DNA of 64,000 bases from Endomychus coccineus (Eukaryota > Arthropoda > Insecta > Coleoptera > Endomychidae). Below the pieces are notes generated by a model, which saw only the letters and a program-made list of their open reading frames with translations, ran no database searches and had not been told where the DNA came from. The stretch covers positions 158,471,111-158,535,110 of the forward strand of contig OY294069.1 in assembly GCA_958510875.1 (NCBI GenBank), given 5' to 3'. This document shows positions 19,560 through 31,223 of this stretch, one piece after another. Every line of letters begins with the position of its first letter. The first letter of the stretch is position 1. A program made the translations under genes and the position numbers.

Positions 19560-20585
19560 GAAGAAAACAGACTGAACCAATAAATTTTTTTTTGAAAATC
19601 GTTCCTGGAGGCGTACTGGACAATATTGAAGTTTTAGATCTGGTCGCTTGGACATTTTTCAATTGTCAAACTGAAAATTGGCCAATGTTCATGGTCAATT
19701 CATTGGAAAATTATTTAAAAATTTGCTGAAAAACCCCACTCGAGTGTTTTCGAGGTCGCTGATCACGATTCCGAAGTTAGATTTATCACTTTCGACCACT
19801 TTAGCTAAAAATTGGCCAATTTTATGGCAGAAAAATTAACAAATTAGATCATTTCGCAATTTTTGTTAAAATTGCCTAGAAAATTTCACTCGGATTCAAA
19901 TGAGCGCGCTATTATTTGAGCCTCATTTTAAACTATAGAGATGAAGGATAGAGTAGATACATACAAAAATTCTGGGTACCATTCCGAAACTATCATTTGC
20001 AAGAGACAGGTATATCAGAAATTACTGATTCTCGAACGCAAGCGTCATTTGATATTGGATATGAAACAAATGATTTACAATCCCGGATAAATTCCCTTAC
20101 TTTTGATAGCAGTGCCGTACTAGTGAATCATTTTTTTCTAATTTTCCTTGATTTTTTGACTTGACGATCGTCGTATTGCATTGTACAAAAGCCAAAACGC
20201 GTTTATCATCACAACTCAATTAAAAAATTTTTATTGACTGATTATTCACTAGTACGGCACTGCTATCAAAAGTCAGCCATATTTCCGACATAAAATTGGC
20301 CAATTTCTAGCTAGAGTGGTCGAAAATGGTAAATCTAACTTCTGAATCGTGATCTGCGACCTCAAAAACCCCCGAGTGGAGTTTTTCAGTCAATTTTGGC
20401 AATACTTACCAAATTTACAAATTTTAAAATAATTTTCCAATGAAAATTGGCCAATTTCCAGTTTAACCATTGAAAAATGTCCAAGCGATCAGATCTTAAA
20501 GTTCAATATCGTCCAGTATGCGTCCAGGAACGATTTGAAAAAAAAATTGATTTCAGTCTGTTTTTTTCAGCTTTCACATTTTCCA
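19560..20585. repeat. Large imperfect inverted repeat (foldback type)
   Basis: Left arm about 19560-19830 and right arm about 20285-20585 are diverged inverted copies. Landmarks are AACAGACTGAA / TTCAGTCTGTT, ATCGTTCCTGGA / TCCAGGAACGAT, TTGGCCAATTTT / AAAATTGGCCAA, and GGTCGCTGATCACGATTC with its inverse GAATCGTGATCTGCGACC. The middle holds a MITE (20100-20272). The GGTCGCTGATCACGATT phrase recurs near 36941, 37068 and, more diverged, near 38585 and 38865. Confidence 0.8.
20100..20272. mobile_element. MITE, 173 bp
   Basis: Terminal inverted repeats CTTTTGATAGCAGTGCCGTA... and ...TACGGCACTGCTATCAAAAG, about 30 bases with one small gap. No coding capacity. No clear target duplication, so the superfamily is open. 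The CAGTGCC part would suit a hAT end if the outer bases are target palindrome. It sits inside the spacer of the larger inverted repeat. Confidence 0.75.
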
Positions 20586-21770
20586 CGTCTAATTTGACCA
20601 GACTACGTGTAATTCATCTAAAACAGTTTTTGAATCAATAGCTTTTCGTATGGAACAATTTCGAATCATACAGTATGATGTAAATCTTATTGAAGCTCGA
20701 CTAGTTATAGGTCAGATAATAATGGTGATAACTGATAAGTTTTATTCGCATTTCAGTATACGTTTCTTTCGGTAATGAATGTGTTTTGAAGAACTAAATT
20801 CATATGAGTCCTCTCTGTTTTGATTGTAGCGGAAACATGAAAAAATCGAATGGATGTAATGTAAGGCACGAAAAGCTGCCAAATTGTCCGTGTTAACTTG
20901 GCCTTGGATTTCGGGAGCGGCATTCAATGATAAACGTTACAGAGACCGAGCAGCGGTATCCCGACCGGGGGAATCGATTCTATTTGGGCGTAGAGGCGTC
21001 GAAGCGCTCTATGGTACTGAGCCGGGGCCTGTGCCAATCTGACCCAGTTACAGCTTACAGATCAACTCCACCCTCATTTATTCTTCGATAAACGCTGAAG
21101 GCTTTTTCGGATTTAGATATTCATCCGCACTTACAAGAAACTTCAGCATTCACTATGTACGTTGGAAAGTTATAATTTGCTTGTAGAATCTTGACATCGC
21201 CAAATGAAATATAAGGCAATCATTAAAGAGGCATCAGCGTAAGAAGGGCTTGTCGAGACTAAAGTGTCATCTCTATTGTTTTGGAGACAGAGAAGTATTA
21301 GCGTTAGGTTATTAAAGTCATCTGAAACTCGGATTGTTCTGAGGTGAATTCAACACTTGATTGAAAAAATATTTAAAAAAGATATGGTGCAATGTCGGAA
21401 CGAAAAACCGAATAAGCTATTTGACATTATTATTGGAAGAGTGTCAATTTGTCATTGCATTTTGTGGACATCATTTTAATACTTTTGGATAAACAGTTTT
21501 TTCATTTTTCTCTTATTTTAAAATGCGTAGGTTGGGAAGGAGGTACAAGTAATAGGGGCCGACAAAATTTGATTTTGTTAAGTTTTGTATGTCTAAATCT
21601 GGTATGTTTTAAAATTTACCGAAATTCGGCATACTCAAATTTGGAACATTTATAGAAATCTCCACTGCGAAAACTATGTTTTTGTAGGTGATTTATTCAC
21701 GCCTTATTGGGGGGACGCAAATCAATAAACTGCCTTCGGGCGCGAATTGTATACGCTACGTCTCTGATTT
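20586..21770. other. No gene recognised; GC-rich patch
   Basis: Mostly AT-rich. 20935-21065 is GC-rich (GCAGCGGTATCCCGACCGGG, then GTAGAGGCGTCGAAGCGCTC) and unlike its surroundings. I cannot assign it. It could be a fragment of a gene, an RNA or a repeat. Confidence 0.4.
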
Positions 21771-21774
21771 TGAC

Positions 21775-22345
21775 TACATGAGAGGAAACCTATACCTATA
21801 ACGTTCAAAGGACATTGTGTGAGCCAGAGATGGAATGTTGGGAGAGCAGATACGGTTATAGTTATAAGGAAAGCTCACCTCACTAGGCAAAGAAGGAAGA
21901 GTGCGGCCGGTGTCGAGCTTGACAATGAAGGGGTGACCAGCCTGAGCTCGTCTGGTCTGCCTGACTGGAATCACTGGTGGTAGAATTACAGACGAGATTT
22001 CTAATGAACACCGACCATGTAAATATTTATAGAGAGAAGAGAGAACGCGTTCACATTTCTACTAGAGTTCTAGAGAGGTCAATGAATTCGCAAATGTGAC
22101 AACACTAATCTGATTGAGAGCTCTCTTCCGAGTAGAATCTGATAGCTCCAGTGTATATTTTGGAGATGAACTCCAAATATGCGAAACATATTGCAGGACA
22201 AGTCGAATCTGTGCTTTGTAGATTATGAGGAGCTACTCGAATGTAAAGTAGCTCTTGGCATTGAATAGGAAACCAAGTTTTTGCAACGGGCCACATCTAA
22301 TCTTCTCATGAGAGGGGACTATTGGTGATGATCCCGAGCATGAAT
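21775..22345 (-). pseudogene. Non-LTR reverse transcriptase, C-terminal fragment
   Basis: Same family as 12745-13680, opposite strand. Frames give VAKTWFPIQCQELLYIRVAP (thumb), TRSLFSL and RNLVCNSTTSDSSQADQTSS, and end near GELSL. Many frameshifts. The active-site part is missing. Confidence 0.65.
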
Positions 22346-22355
22346 ATGGCAGACA

Positions 22356-23050
22356 TCATGACATCATCGTATTAGGTATTGTGAGATCCGCCTTCCTAGA
22401 GAAGACGCAAATTATATCAAACCACTGTTTGATTTTAGCGAAGTCAGCCTCTGATTTCTCTTTAAGACTCTCCCATGTATTACTCTCATAGAATACAGCG
22501 GTGTCGTCAGCAAAACTCATAATATTCCCGTCTAAGACCTCGAATAGAATATCATTTATATAAATTGTGAACAGCAGTAAGCCGAAAACTGTACCCTGTG
22601 GTACACCAAACTCGACGACTCTTGGTCCACTTATGACCTCACCAATCTTCGTACACTGCTGTCTATTCATTAAGTAGCTGCCCAGTATATTCCGAGTCCT
22701 TCCCCTAACTAATACCCAGTACTCCAACTTATCTAATAGCCTACTGTGACTAACTGTATCGAACACCTTTTCATGATCAACAAAAACAGACAAACAACGT
22801 TCGTTTTTATTGAGAGCCTCGTATAGAAATGACGTTAACATCGCAACTGCGTCCTGTGTAGATTTACCCCTCCTAAATCCGAATTGCTTCTCCGAAACTG
22901 CCCTATGTCTGTCAAGAAATTTCACTCATCTGTTTCCAAAATTTTACTAATATTAGACGTTAGCGTTATAGGCCTGTAATTAATACATTTCAGGTGATCA
23001 CCTTTTTTATATAAGGGCACTATGACACCTCTTTCTTTATAAAACATTAT
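22356..23050 (-). pseudogene. Non-LTR reverse transcriptase, central domain
   Basis: Minus strand: PLYKKGDHLKCINYRPITLT, a stop and then a 189-residue open stretch with QFGFRRGKSTQDAVAML (RT block 2), SVFVDHEKVFDTVSHSRLLD (block 3; the catalytic Asp is D of FVDHEK), VEFGVPQGTVFGLLLFTIYI (block 4) and IMSFADDTAVFY (block 5, the catalytic Asp pair). The order and spacing match CR1/RTE/Jockey-type polymerases. N-terminal endonuclease and C-terminal thumb are absent. Active-site residues are intact, so this is a truncated rather than an old copy. Confidence 0.85.
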
Positions 23051-23179
23051 TATTAATTAACCATTAGTGATTTTTCCATATAGGTAAGGAAGTTTGATTA
23101 AAAAGATATAAACTTTATATTAAATCAGTTTTTATTTTTTAAAAAATCAATAAATATTATATATTATCGAACTATCAAA

Positions 23180-23395
23180 AAATTGAAAATATACATCTAA
23201 ATTTCATTATCATCCAAAAAAAAATTATTACATATTATACATAAAAATATATATTTAAAAATTTGTTTACACATTATTACATATTATACATGAAAACGTA
23301 CATTTAAAAATTAGTTTACATTAAAAAAAAATCATTACATATTATACATGAAATTATACATCGAAAAATGAGTTCTTATTACAATGTGAAATACA
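23180..23395. repeat. AT-rich tandem repeat, about 60 bp period
   Basis: Three to four diverged units containing CATTATTACATATTATACAT and a TTTAAAAATTWGTTTACA block, ending before the trinucleotide microsatellite. Confidence 0.65.
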
Positions 23396-23409
23396 TAAAT
23401 GAATATTAT

Positions 23410-23490
23410 ACATGATCATCATCATCATCAGCATCATTGTCATCATCATTATTATCATTATCATCATCATTATCATTATTATTACAATAA
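23410..23490. repeat. (CAT/ATT)n microsatellite
   Basis: Interrupted run of ATCATC and ATTATC units. Open frames across it (poly-His or poly-Ile) are artefacts of the repeat. Confidence 0.9.
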
Positions 23491-24460
23491 AACGGTGTAT
23501 AATTTTCATCGTCGCAGTCTATCTCATTTTACTCTCATCACATTCGTCATCATTTTCTCAAACCTCGCACCAATTTTTTTTTTTTCGTTTATTCATTTTT
23601 ATTCATTGGTTATTAGCCGTATAAACAATTTCCTTCAGTTGGGATGTGGTCGACTTTTGTCTATAGGTGATTACGAATCGAACGAGTCATTGTAGATCAA
23701 ATTGGTGACTTACGAGAGAATTTACGAATCAAAGCTGTGATTGACTTGACTAGATGTAACTATCTCAAAACTTAGCCCATGTAATTCACTTAGGTAACAA
23801 ACATACGAATTGGGAGTTACGAAAAAAAGTTGGTGGATGATAATTTGTGGGGTAACGGGCCTAATTGAATTTGAAATGAATTCATGTGCAGCCATTTTTT
23901 AGTTACATGTTAATTGGAAAGCTTGGAAATCAAACGTGAATTATATAATCATGAACCTAGTAGAGAAGGTTCACGTATTCATTGTTCATATGTTGTAATT
24001 ATTCATGTTCTTATGCTGCTAACATATTCCTTAACAACTTTAAATTACATCTTTGTAATTATTGTCTAACATTGTACACAACAATGCACAAGTGTTTACT
24101 TCACCGGTGGCTTGAAGCTTATAATTAAGATTGAGCTTTCATTTATATGAAGTTGACACGATATCCTACCATGTTGAAGTCGTGCATTTAATGTTCGAAT
24201 ATAAATTCCAGTTTAATTTTCCTCCCGAATAGCACAGCGTGTTTCGAGTTACTCACTTGGGTTATTGTTCGTGTAAATATACACAACATACATAAAAATT
24301 TCAGTTGGGAATACGTTATACAAGTATAACAGCAATATTTGACTACTGTAATATGATCAAATACAATAAGTACCCAACTTTGTCGCTTACTATCAAGCTT
24401 TTTCTTCGATAGAACTCTCCATCTAATGGTTAGCGTAGTCTCCTGCAATACAATGACCAT
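23491..24460. other. No gene seen
   Basis: AT-rich, no recognisable feature. Confidence 0.55.
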
Positions 24461-24464
24461 TAAT

Positions 24465-24960
24465 ACTGGTGTTTCACAGGGATCTGTCTTGGCACCAACT
24501 TTGTTTCTGGTTCATATCAACGATCTGTTGTAAGTATTCTCTTGCTCCATCGACAAGTTTGGCGATGATGGCATACTTCATACTTCAACAAGGAACAGAA
24601 GCAGATCAATGCGATGAATGAAGATTCGGTAGAGTTTGAATCAACCAAATTCAAGCTTGTATTTTCTCCAGGAAGGCGGATCCGCCATATCTATGCTGGG
24701 TATCACCATCCCTTTCTATTGCTATTCTCATGGTCTGTGCTCATCAGAAATCTGGTCCTTTATTCGACCATGAGAGATTCCAAGGGAGCGGACTAGGCGA
24801 GCTGAAGCTGGTCACCTGCCGTATTTTTTTCTCTTTGCCTAGTGAGATCGTTCCTTATGCCAATAACCTCCAAACATTCAAGAATTTCATTGTTGGTTCA
24901 CACGATGTTCAATGAGCATTATAGGGTTTTCTCTTGGCAGACAAAGTATAAAAAGATATC
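24465..24960 (+). pseudogene. Non-LTR reverse transcriptase fragment
   Basis: Same family as 12745-13680: GSVLAPTLFLVHINDLL, then a degraded active site (FGDDGILH in place of FADD), KLVFSPGR and the C-terminal end LCSSEIWSFIRP. Large internal deletion and frameshifts. Confidence 0.75.
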
Positions 24961-25221
24961 AAGGCCGTTATCATGAAAAAACTTCTACCGAAGGCAGCAA
25001 AGAATATAGTAAAACCGAAAGAAAATAGTCACTATACGGTCTTTCAAAACCTAAACAATACGCCACAAAGTATGGATGGACTGACATGAAATGGACAAAC
25101 GAAAACGATAACACTGCAGCAAGCTCAAAATGTGATTCTGTTGAAGAAAGGCAGATGAAACCTATAAAAATTAGCCCTCAAGTTGACCCAACTCAAATTG
25201 TTAAGTATTGGAAGGGAAGAA

Positions 25222-26178
25222 TTTTCAACATTTTTCGATTCCTTCCAAATAATACGATTTCGGAAATCCTTAAAAATATGTGTTTGTTTGAGCTATGACC
25301 TCATCGTTGGAGCTAAGCCCATTACCGCCGAGCTATTTCTTCAAGTTTGGAAATAGATAAAATCGCATGGTGCCAAATCTGGAGAATATGGTGGATGACG
25401 AATCAATTCGTAGCGCAATTAATGCAACTTTGCCATTGCGAATCGATCCAATAGCTCTGAATATTATACGCCGGTGATCGTTCTGCCCTTTCCGAAGTAA
25501 TCGATATGGACGATACCGTGTGCATCCTAAAAAATTGTCGTCATGACTTTGTTGGCCTATAAACCCATTTTGGCTTCTTTTCGGCTAGGACAGACCACTG
25601 TTTCAACTGTTCTCTGGTCTCTGGTGTGTTGTAACGGATCTATGTTTCGTCCACGGTTACGAAACGGAGCAAAAAGTCCTTCTTATCTCGCTTAAATATC
25701 GCCAAACACTCCTTTGAAGTTGTCACACAAAATGTACCGAATCCATTTGGCTGGGATGCCCATAGCCTCAGCATCATAGATGTTATCGACGATTTCTGGC
25801 GTTGTCACCTCAATTGGACGACCAGAACGTTCGACTTCCTTCGTGGTCATACTACCACCACGGAAATTAGTAACTCACTTGTGAATCGTTCCTATCGATG
25901 GTAAAGTGTCCCTGTAATGTTTAACAATCAATGCTTTGGTTTAAGTAATGTTTTTTCCACGCGAGAAATAATGTTCAATCAAGACTCGAAATTCACATGT
26001 TTACAAAAATCTTCAAGGTTGCTTGCTTTCGTTGGGTGTCAAAATAGAACTGAATGACATATCAGTCTGAAATTTCAATGCGTTCTAGTTAAAGTTGGTA
26101 CATCACAAATGTCACATGGGATTTTCGATTGTGGCGCCATCTGTTTTATTATTCAGGGAATTTTCACTTGCCTTCGTA
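25222..26178 (-). mobile_element. mariner, 3'-truncated and deleted
   Basis: The 5' end is at 26178 (minus strand TACGAAGGCAAGTGAAAATT). Frames give IHK-VTNF, then SMTTKEVERSGRPIEVTTPE, and a WIRYNTPETREQ block after the first Asp. The second Asp region is lost (the frame jumps from IQSYWIDS into MAKLHELRYE-like sequence). The copy stops near YYLEGIEK at 25222, without the 3' end. Clearly non-functional. Confidence 0.85.
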
Positions 26179-26189
26179 TATTGAAAATC

Positions 26190-26970
26190 GAAGCAGAAAC
26201 ACTTTTAGCTGTTGTGCCACAACAAAATAAGACTCATGCAGTTATAGAATTCATTTATCTGTATTCATTTTCTTTTGCATTAAAAAATGTAAATCAATAA
26301 TCAGAGAATGTAATATGTTTAATAGATATTGCTCACTTTGTTTCATGTAATCTAGATGCTGGGAAGTTTGTAGAATTCCGCTATTTCCAATGTGAGAATA
26401 ATCGTATATAAAATGATTCCGTTTTCTGCAAGAAAATGCTGGGATGCGAATTAGATTCTTCAGAAATCATGACCTATATTCCGAGAGTAATTTCTATTGA
26501 GCCTGGATTTAGAGTCCAACAACTGTCGTGAGTTATACGCTTGAAAGGGTGAGGGTGCGTAATATGATACGTACGATTAGAGGGCACAAGAGTCGGTACA
26601 GTGGGGCAGCACCGGCAATAGGAAGTGAAGCTATCTCACAGGATGCAGTGTACCGTGGGTGGTTGACGTCAGGACCGAACGCTGAAATGTCAAAGTTCGT
26701 CGTCAGCCTCAATCGATATAGCACTCACTGTATACCCCGGGCTCTATCTTACAGCTCAACTTCGCACCCACGGAGTATCTGGGCTTGCGTTTCTTCTAGA
26801 ATCCTGTCCTGCATCCCACGTTCGGCTTCTGATTGCAATAGAACTTACATCGACTACTTGCGCTCTAATTGGTTGTGAAATTGCCTCGGTATTTGAGAGA
26901 TCTCGTACGACGTACAATGTACAGGATGTGTTAACGGCCCGTTATAGTAACAGGTAACTAACTCACTGGT
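26190..26970. other. No gene recognised; GC-rich part at 26520-26880
   Basis: An open frame of 116 codons from 26528 has no recognisable motif, and an overlapping minus-strand frame is just as open, so I do not call it. The GC content exceeds that of the neighbours. It may be a repeat or part of an untranslated exon. Confidence 0.4.
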
Positions 26971-26974
26971 GTTC

Positions 26975-27375
26975 ATCATCATCATTGGAGGGCAAGGGTG
27001 AGACCCCTTGAGGCACATAGGCCTCCAGATTGGGTTTATTGTTCGCCTCGTAATCATTAGCCTATTCTTTACTAGCTGGTTTGTGGCCTGTCAAAATTCC
27101 AGAGTATTGCTGCCGCTGACTTCCATAAGTCTTCTCCGCAATATCGATATATGAGGAATGCCAAAACTGGCCATTACAATAGTATGGGCGAGGCAGTTTC
27201 TTCTACCTCTCGACATTTCCTACGCTGCTCATAATATGCAGGTGTCTTTTGAGACGACAGTGTTGCCTAAGGATTCTCGTCCTCTTCCTAATATACTTCC
27301 TATTGAGAAAAAGAAGTTTCTAGATTTAGGCTCTTAGATGAAGAGCTCGTTCTGCCTCATGGCTGCTTAGTTCCG
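26975..27375 (-). mobile_element. Non-LTR retrotransposon 3' end, minus strand
   Basis: The minus strand ends CCAATGATGATGATGAAC, an ATGATG tail as at 29258-29272. The 60 bases before it (ATGTGCCTCAAGGGGTCTCA) resemble a short 3' untranslated region, and coding remnants such as AEKTYGSQRQQYSGIL are weak. It lies tail-out, just before the plus-strand element of the same type. Confidence 0.6.
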
Positions 27376-27384
27376 TCACAAGTC

Positions 27385-29275
27385 ACACCACTGTTTGTTC
27401 AGTTGGAACACGTCTACCAAGCTGGCCGAGAGAAACACGCCCTGGGGGTATTATGGACATTGAAGGGACATTTGATAACATGGAATTTTAAGCATAGAAT
27501 CGGTCCAACATTAGTTCGGTGGATTGAAGTCATGCTATCTACAAAAGGGTTTCCACAGGGAAATTTCCTATCTCCGCTTCTGTGGTGTCTCGTAGTCAAT
27601 GGACTCTTTATGTTCAAGCCTATGCCGATGACTTGGTTACCATCACCTTTGGGCGGAACTTGGGGACACAATGTGAGCTGCAAAACACGCTTCTCAGCAT
27701 AGTGTACGGCTGATGTCGCACGGAGGGGCTCAGGGTCAATCCTGACAAAACGGAAATTCTACTGTTTAGCAGAAAACGTAAGCTGCGCACACTGCCAGAG
27801 ATTACCTTCTCTGGCAAGGTTTTGCAACTCAAATAGTCGGTGAAGTTTCTGGGAGTAATCCTAGACTCCAAACTGACCTGGCGCGAACATCTCGAATATC
27901 GAGTGAGGAAAGCCTGTGCGTTCTTTTCGGCATGCAGAAGAACTTTTAGCAGTATATGGAGATTACAGCCAAAGTTTCATTGGATCTATACTGCTGTGAT
28001 CAGGCCTATGATCACCTATGCTGCGGTAGTGTGGTGGTCGGGGATACGGATTGGTATGTCCCAGTGCCCCTTGCATGCGTGTGTATATTGAGCGGTATGA
28101 GTTAGGCTCTTGAAGCTCTCGCAGGACTACCACCTCTACACTCATATATACAGACTTAGGCCATGAGAACTGCGTATAGGCTAAAAGGCTCAGGTCACTG
28201 CACCAAAATGCTCAACTTTCGTGGACACTCAGCGATTTTAAGTGAGACAATCTCTAAATGCCCCATACTAGGAATGAAGCGAGATAGCATGATCCCAGCT
28301 ATATGTCTAACTTCTCCCAAAATTCTCTCCACAGATAGAGGAGATTGGAGTAACAAAACTCTCATCCTACTGCCACCAGGTTGGCTGGTATGGTTCACAA
28401 ATGGGTCATCCCAAGGTAGATATGCTTCTTGGGCGAGAATGTACCTAAAAAGACCAAAGGTTACTATCTCAGTGACTCTAGATGCTTACTGCATGGTTTT
28501 TCAGGTGGAGATCTATGCAATATTAACTTGTGCCATGGAAAACCTGCGAAGAAACTTTGTAAATAGGCGCATATATATTTGCACAGACAACAGGTCGGCT
28601 CTGGGAGCTCTCAAGGCACCCAAAGTCAAAGCAAGGCTTGTCAAAGAATGCGGGGATGCACCAGCTGAACTTCCCAGAAGAAATAAAGTTCAACTCATCT
28701 GGGTTTCTTGACACAGTGGAGTTGAAGGAAATGAAATGGCCGACTATCTGGCTGGGCGAGGGTCGTCCGGCACCCCTGTCGGACCACAGCCAATGGTCGC
28801 TTTAACAAATTGCTCTCAATATCGCCCTTTTGGTCCAACTGAACAAAGAGTAGTCTACCTTGTGGAGAGAATCACCACATATGCGGCAGGCCAAGCTGTT
28901 TATCAAAGAGCCTATGCCTGGGCTCTCAAAACCTTTCTCTGAACAAAAGGGACATCAGAGAGATTACTGGAATTCTAACCGGTCACTGTCGTCTTAACAA
29001 ACACCTTCATAACATGAGCATCACGAATGAGCCTCTCACATCTTGTTGGAATGCCTTGCATTAGCACACCGTCACTTTGGAGAATCGAAACTGCTCTCAG
29101 AAGAACTTATGAAAGCCAGCGTTGGCAATATTCTGGGTTTCAGGCGGGCCACAAACCTAATAAAATATAATAGACTTCTGATCACGGGACGCACAATGGA
29201 CCCAACTAAGTAGCCTAAGTGCATTTGGGGGTTAAACTCCCTCCCCTCGAATGATGATGATGATGATGAATCAAA
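27385..29275 (+). pseudogene. Non-LTR retrotransposon, RT and RNase H, Jockey/R1-like
   Basis: Frameshifted but readable. GPTLVRWIEVMLST, then FPQGNFLSPLLWCLVVNGL (RT block 4), QAYADDLVT (active site), KFLGVILDSKLTWREHL (thumb) and AVIRPMITYAAVVWW. RNase H follows: WFTNGSSQGRY (first Asp replaced by Asn), VEIYAIL (Glu), YICTDNRSALGAL (Asp) and SGVEGNEMADYLAGRG (last Asp). A degraded His/Cys end follows (GHCRLNKHLHNM). The tail is ATGATGATGATGATGA at 29258-29272. The N-terminal endonuclease is missing. Confidence 0.85.
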
Positions 29276-30285
29276 ATTAACGTTATGAGGAATATTTAAT
29301 GGTATCTAAGTACCTGTAGATACCATTTCATACGTATACTCAATTTACAAGAAAAAAAAATTGTTTTAAAATAAAACTCGTAATTAATGACGTATCAAAC
29401 TATTTTCTTGAATATCTTCAATATTACACGACTTTGGAACAGAATTTATAAATCTACATTGCCACTATACATTTTATATATCACAGTTGCGGGGAATAGT
29501 TACCAACAAGAATAAAACGTGAAGAAGGGAAAATACAATCTAATTTTTGCTCTCATTGCATTCACAGTCGTTTGTGTACATGTTTTTCTTTGATTTAATC
29601 AAATGCACCAGTTATATCAAGATACGAAAGGAGATAAAGTGAAATGAAAATGGAAATGACCGAAACGAAAGTGCATGAAAACGTTATGAAAAAATAGATT
29701 TGATTGAACTGAGTGCATTTACCCAAGAGTAAACAAAGGAACGAACTCACGTTATATAAGAAAACGGATCTTGAAATTATAAAAAGTTTAATAATTCACC
29801 ATACTCTCGTTTTCAGTCTAGACCAGTCATTTTTTTGCAGTAATAATTGAGGAACATTATTATTTCAGGTGAATGTTCGAAATGTAATAATTAATTCATT
29901 ATATGCACGGTGAAAATATATAAATACACTACATAAAAATTGCCGACTACAGAGAGAAGAATCAAGTTACGCTGAATATAGTCGTAACTTTACCCACAGC
30001 CCAGATGTTTTGTAAGCTCAACAGAAATTATAGATTGAATTTATTAGAATCAGTAACAATTTTGACACATATTAAACGGGATGGAAACGTGTCTTTCCAC
30101 ACTTTTATCTGTTTCTAATCATTTGCGTTATATTTTCAGTTCCTACTAGTGAGGAAGTTAGTGATGTATGGGATCACAGTAATTTGTTCAATTTTTTTCT
30201 GAAATTCTTTAAAAATAGCAATCAACAAAATTTAATACAAGTCTAGGGCGGATACATGTTTTTCGAACATTTTCACTTCTTCAAT
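29276..30285. other. No gene seen
   Basis: AT-rich sequence with no recognised feature between two non-LTR copies. Confidence 0.5.
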
Positions 30286-31223
30286 TCCAGATGTTTGGGA
30301 TCTGGCTATAGCTGTGAAACTTAAATCTCGTGATACAGCAGAGAGAATATTGGAAAATGATCTCGAAGCTCTAGATATCTATTATAAGAAATGGAGACTA
30401 GTTCCAAGTCCCAGCAAAATAGAGTGTTCTTTCTTCCACTTAAATAATAAATAGGCCAACAATGAGCCTGAAATATTCTGGAAAGATGAACGCCTTGGGT
30501 ATAACCCGAATCCAAAATACCTGGGTATTACATTGGATAGAAGCTCTCCTTTGAAAAACACCTAGAGAACACGGCTGCGAAAATTCATACGAGGAATAAT
30601 ATTCTGGAAAAGTTATGCGGAACTTCATGGGGGGCGACTGCCGAAACTCTGCGATGCTCGGCAATGGGTCTCGTCTTTAGCGCAGCTGAATATGGGGCTC
30701 CGGTTTGGATGAGCAGCCACCATGTTTCTAAAGTGGATGTGCAACTCAACAGGAGCATGCGAATCATAACGGGATGCACAAAATCTACTCCAACTTATTG
30801 GCTCCTAACTCTCAGTCACATTATGCCGCCACATATCCGCCGGAGAGAGGCTCTTCTACGAGAATACAAGAAAATAATGGATAACTCTGAGCTGCCTATC
30901 CATGACTATATACCCACTGCTTGCCTTACCAGATTAAAATCCAGACATCCGCCAATCAAGACCGCTCAGGCACTGTATGAAAGTGATTTCAGGGATCTCC
31001 AGAAATGGGAAGCAGGCTGGAGGGAGGATGCTCCCCCAGATGCACTCGATTATATAAACATCCAAAAAGAGCCTGCGGGATCCGACTTACCTCGCAAAGT
31101 ATGGAGGACGGCAAACAGACACGGTGTCTGCGCAGATATGCTGTATAGGTGGAATGAACAACCCTCGCGCAACTGTGAATGTGGAGCAACCTATCAAACA
31201 ATAAAACATATATATCAAGACTG

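Noticed and set aside
20100..20272. hAT assignment for the MITE
   Set aside because: The bases outside CAGTGCC are inverted rather than directly repeated, so there is no hAT-type 8-bp duplication; superfamily left open.
23399..23695. His-rich or Ile-rich small proteins
   Set aside because: Both are translations of the CAT/ATT microsatellite in different frames.
26528..26878. 116-codon plus-strand frame as a gene
   Set aside because: An overlapping minus-strand frame is also open, the composition is GC-richer (which lengthens chance frames), and no motif is visible.
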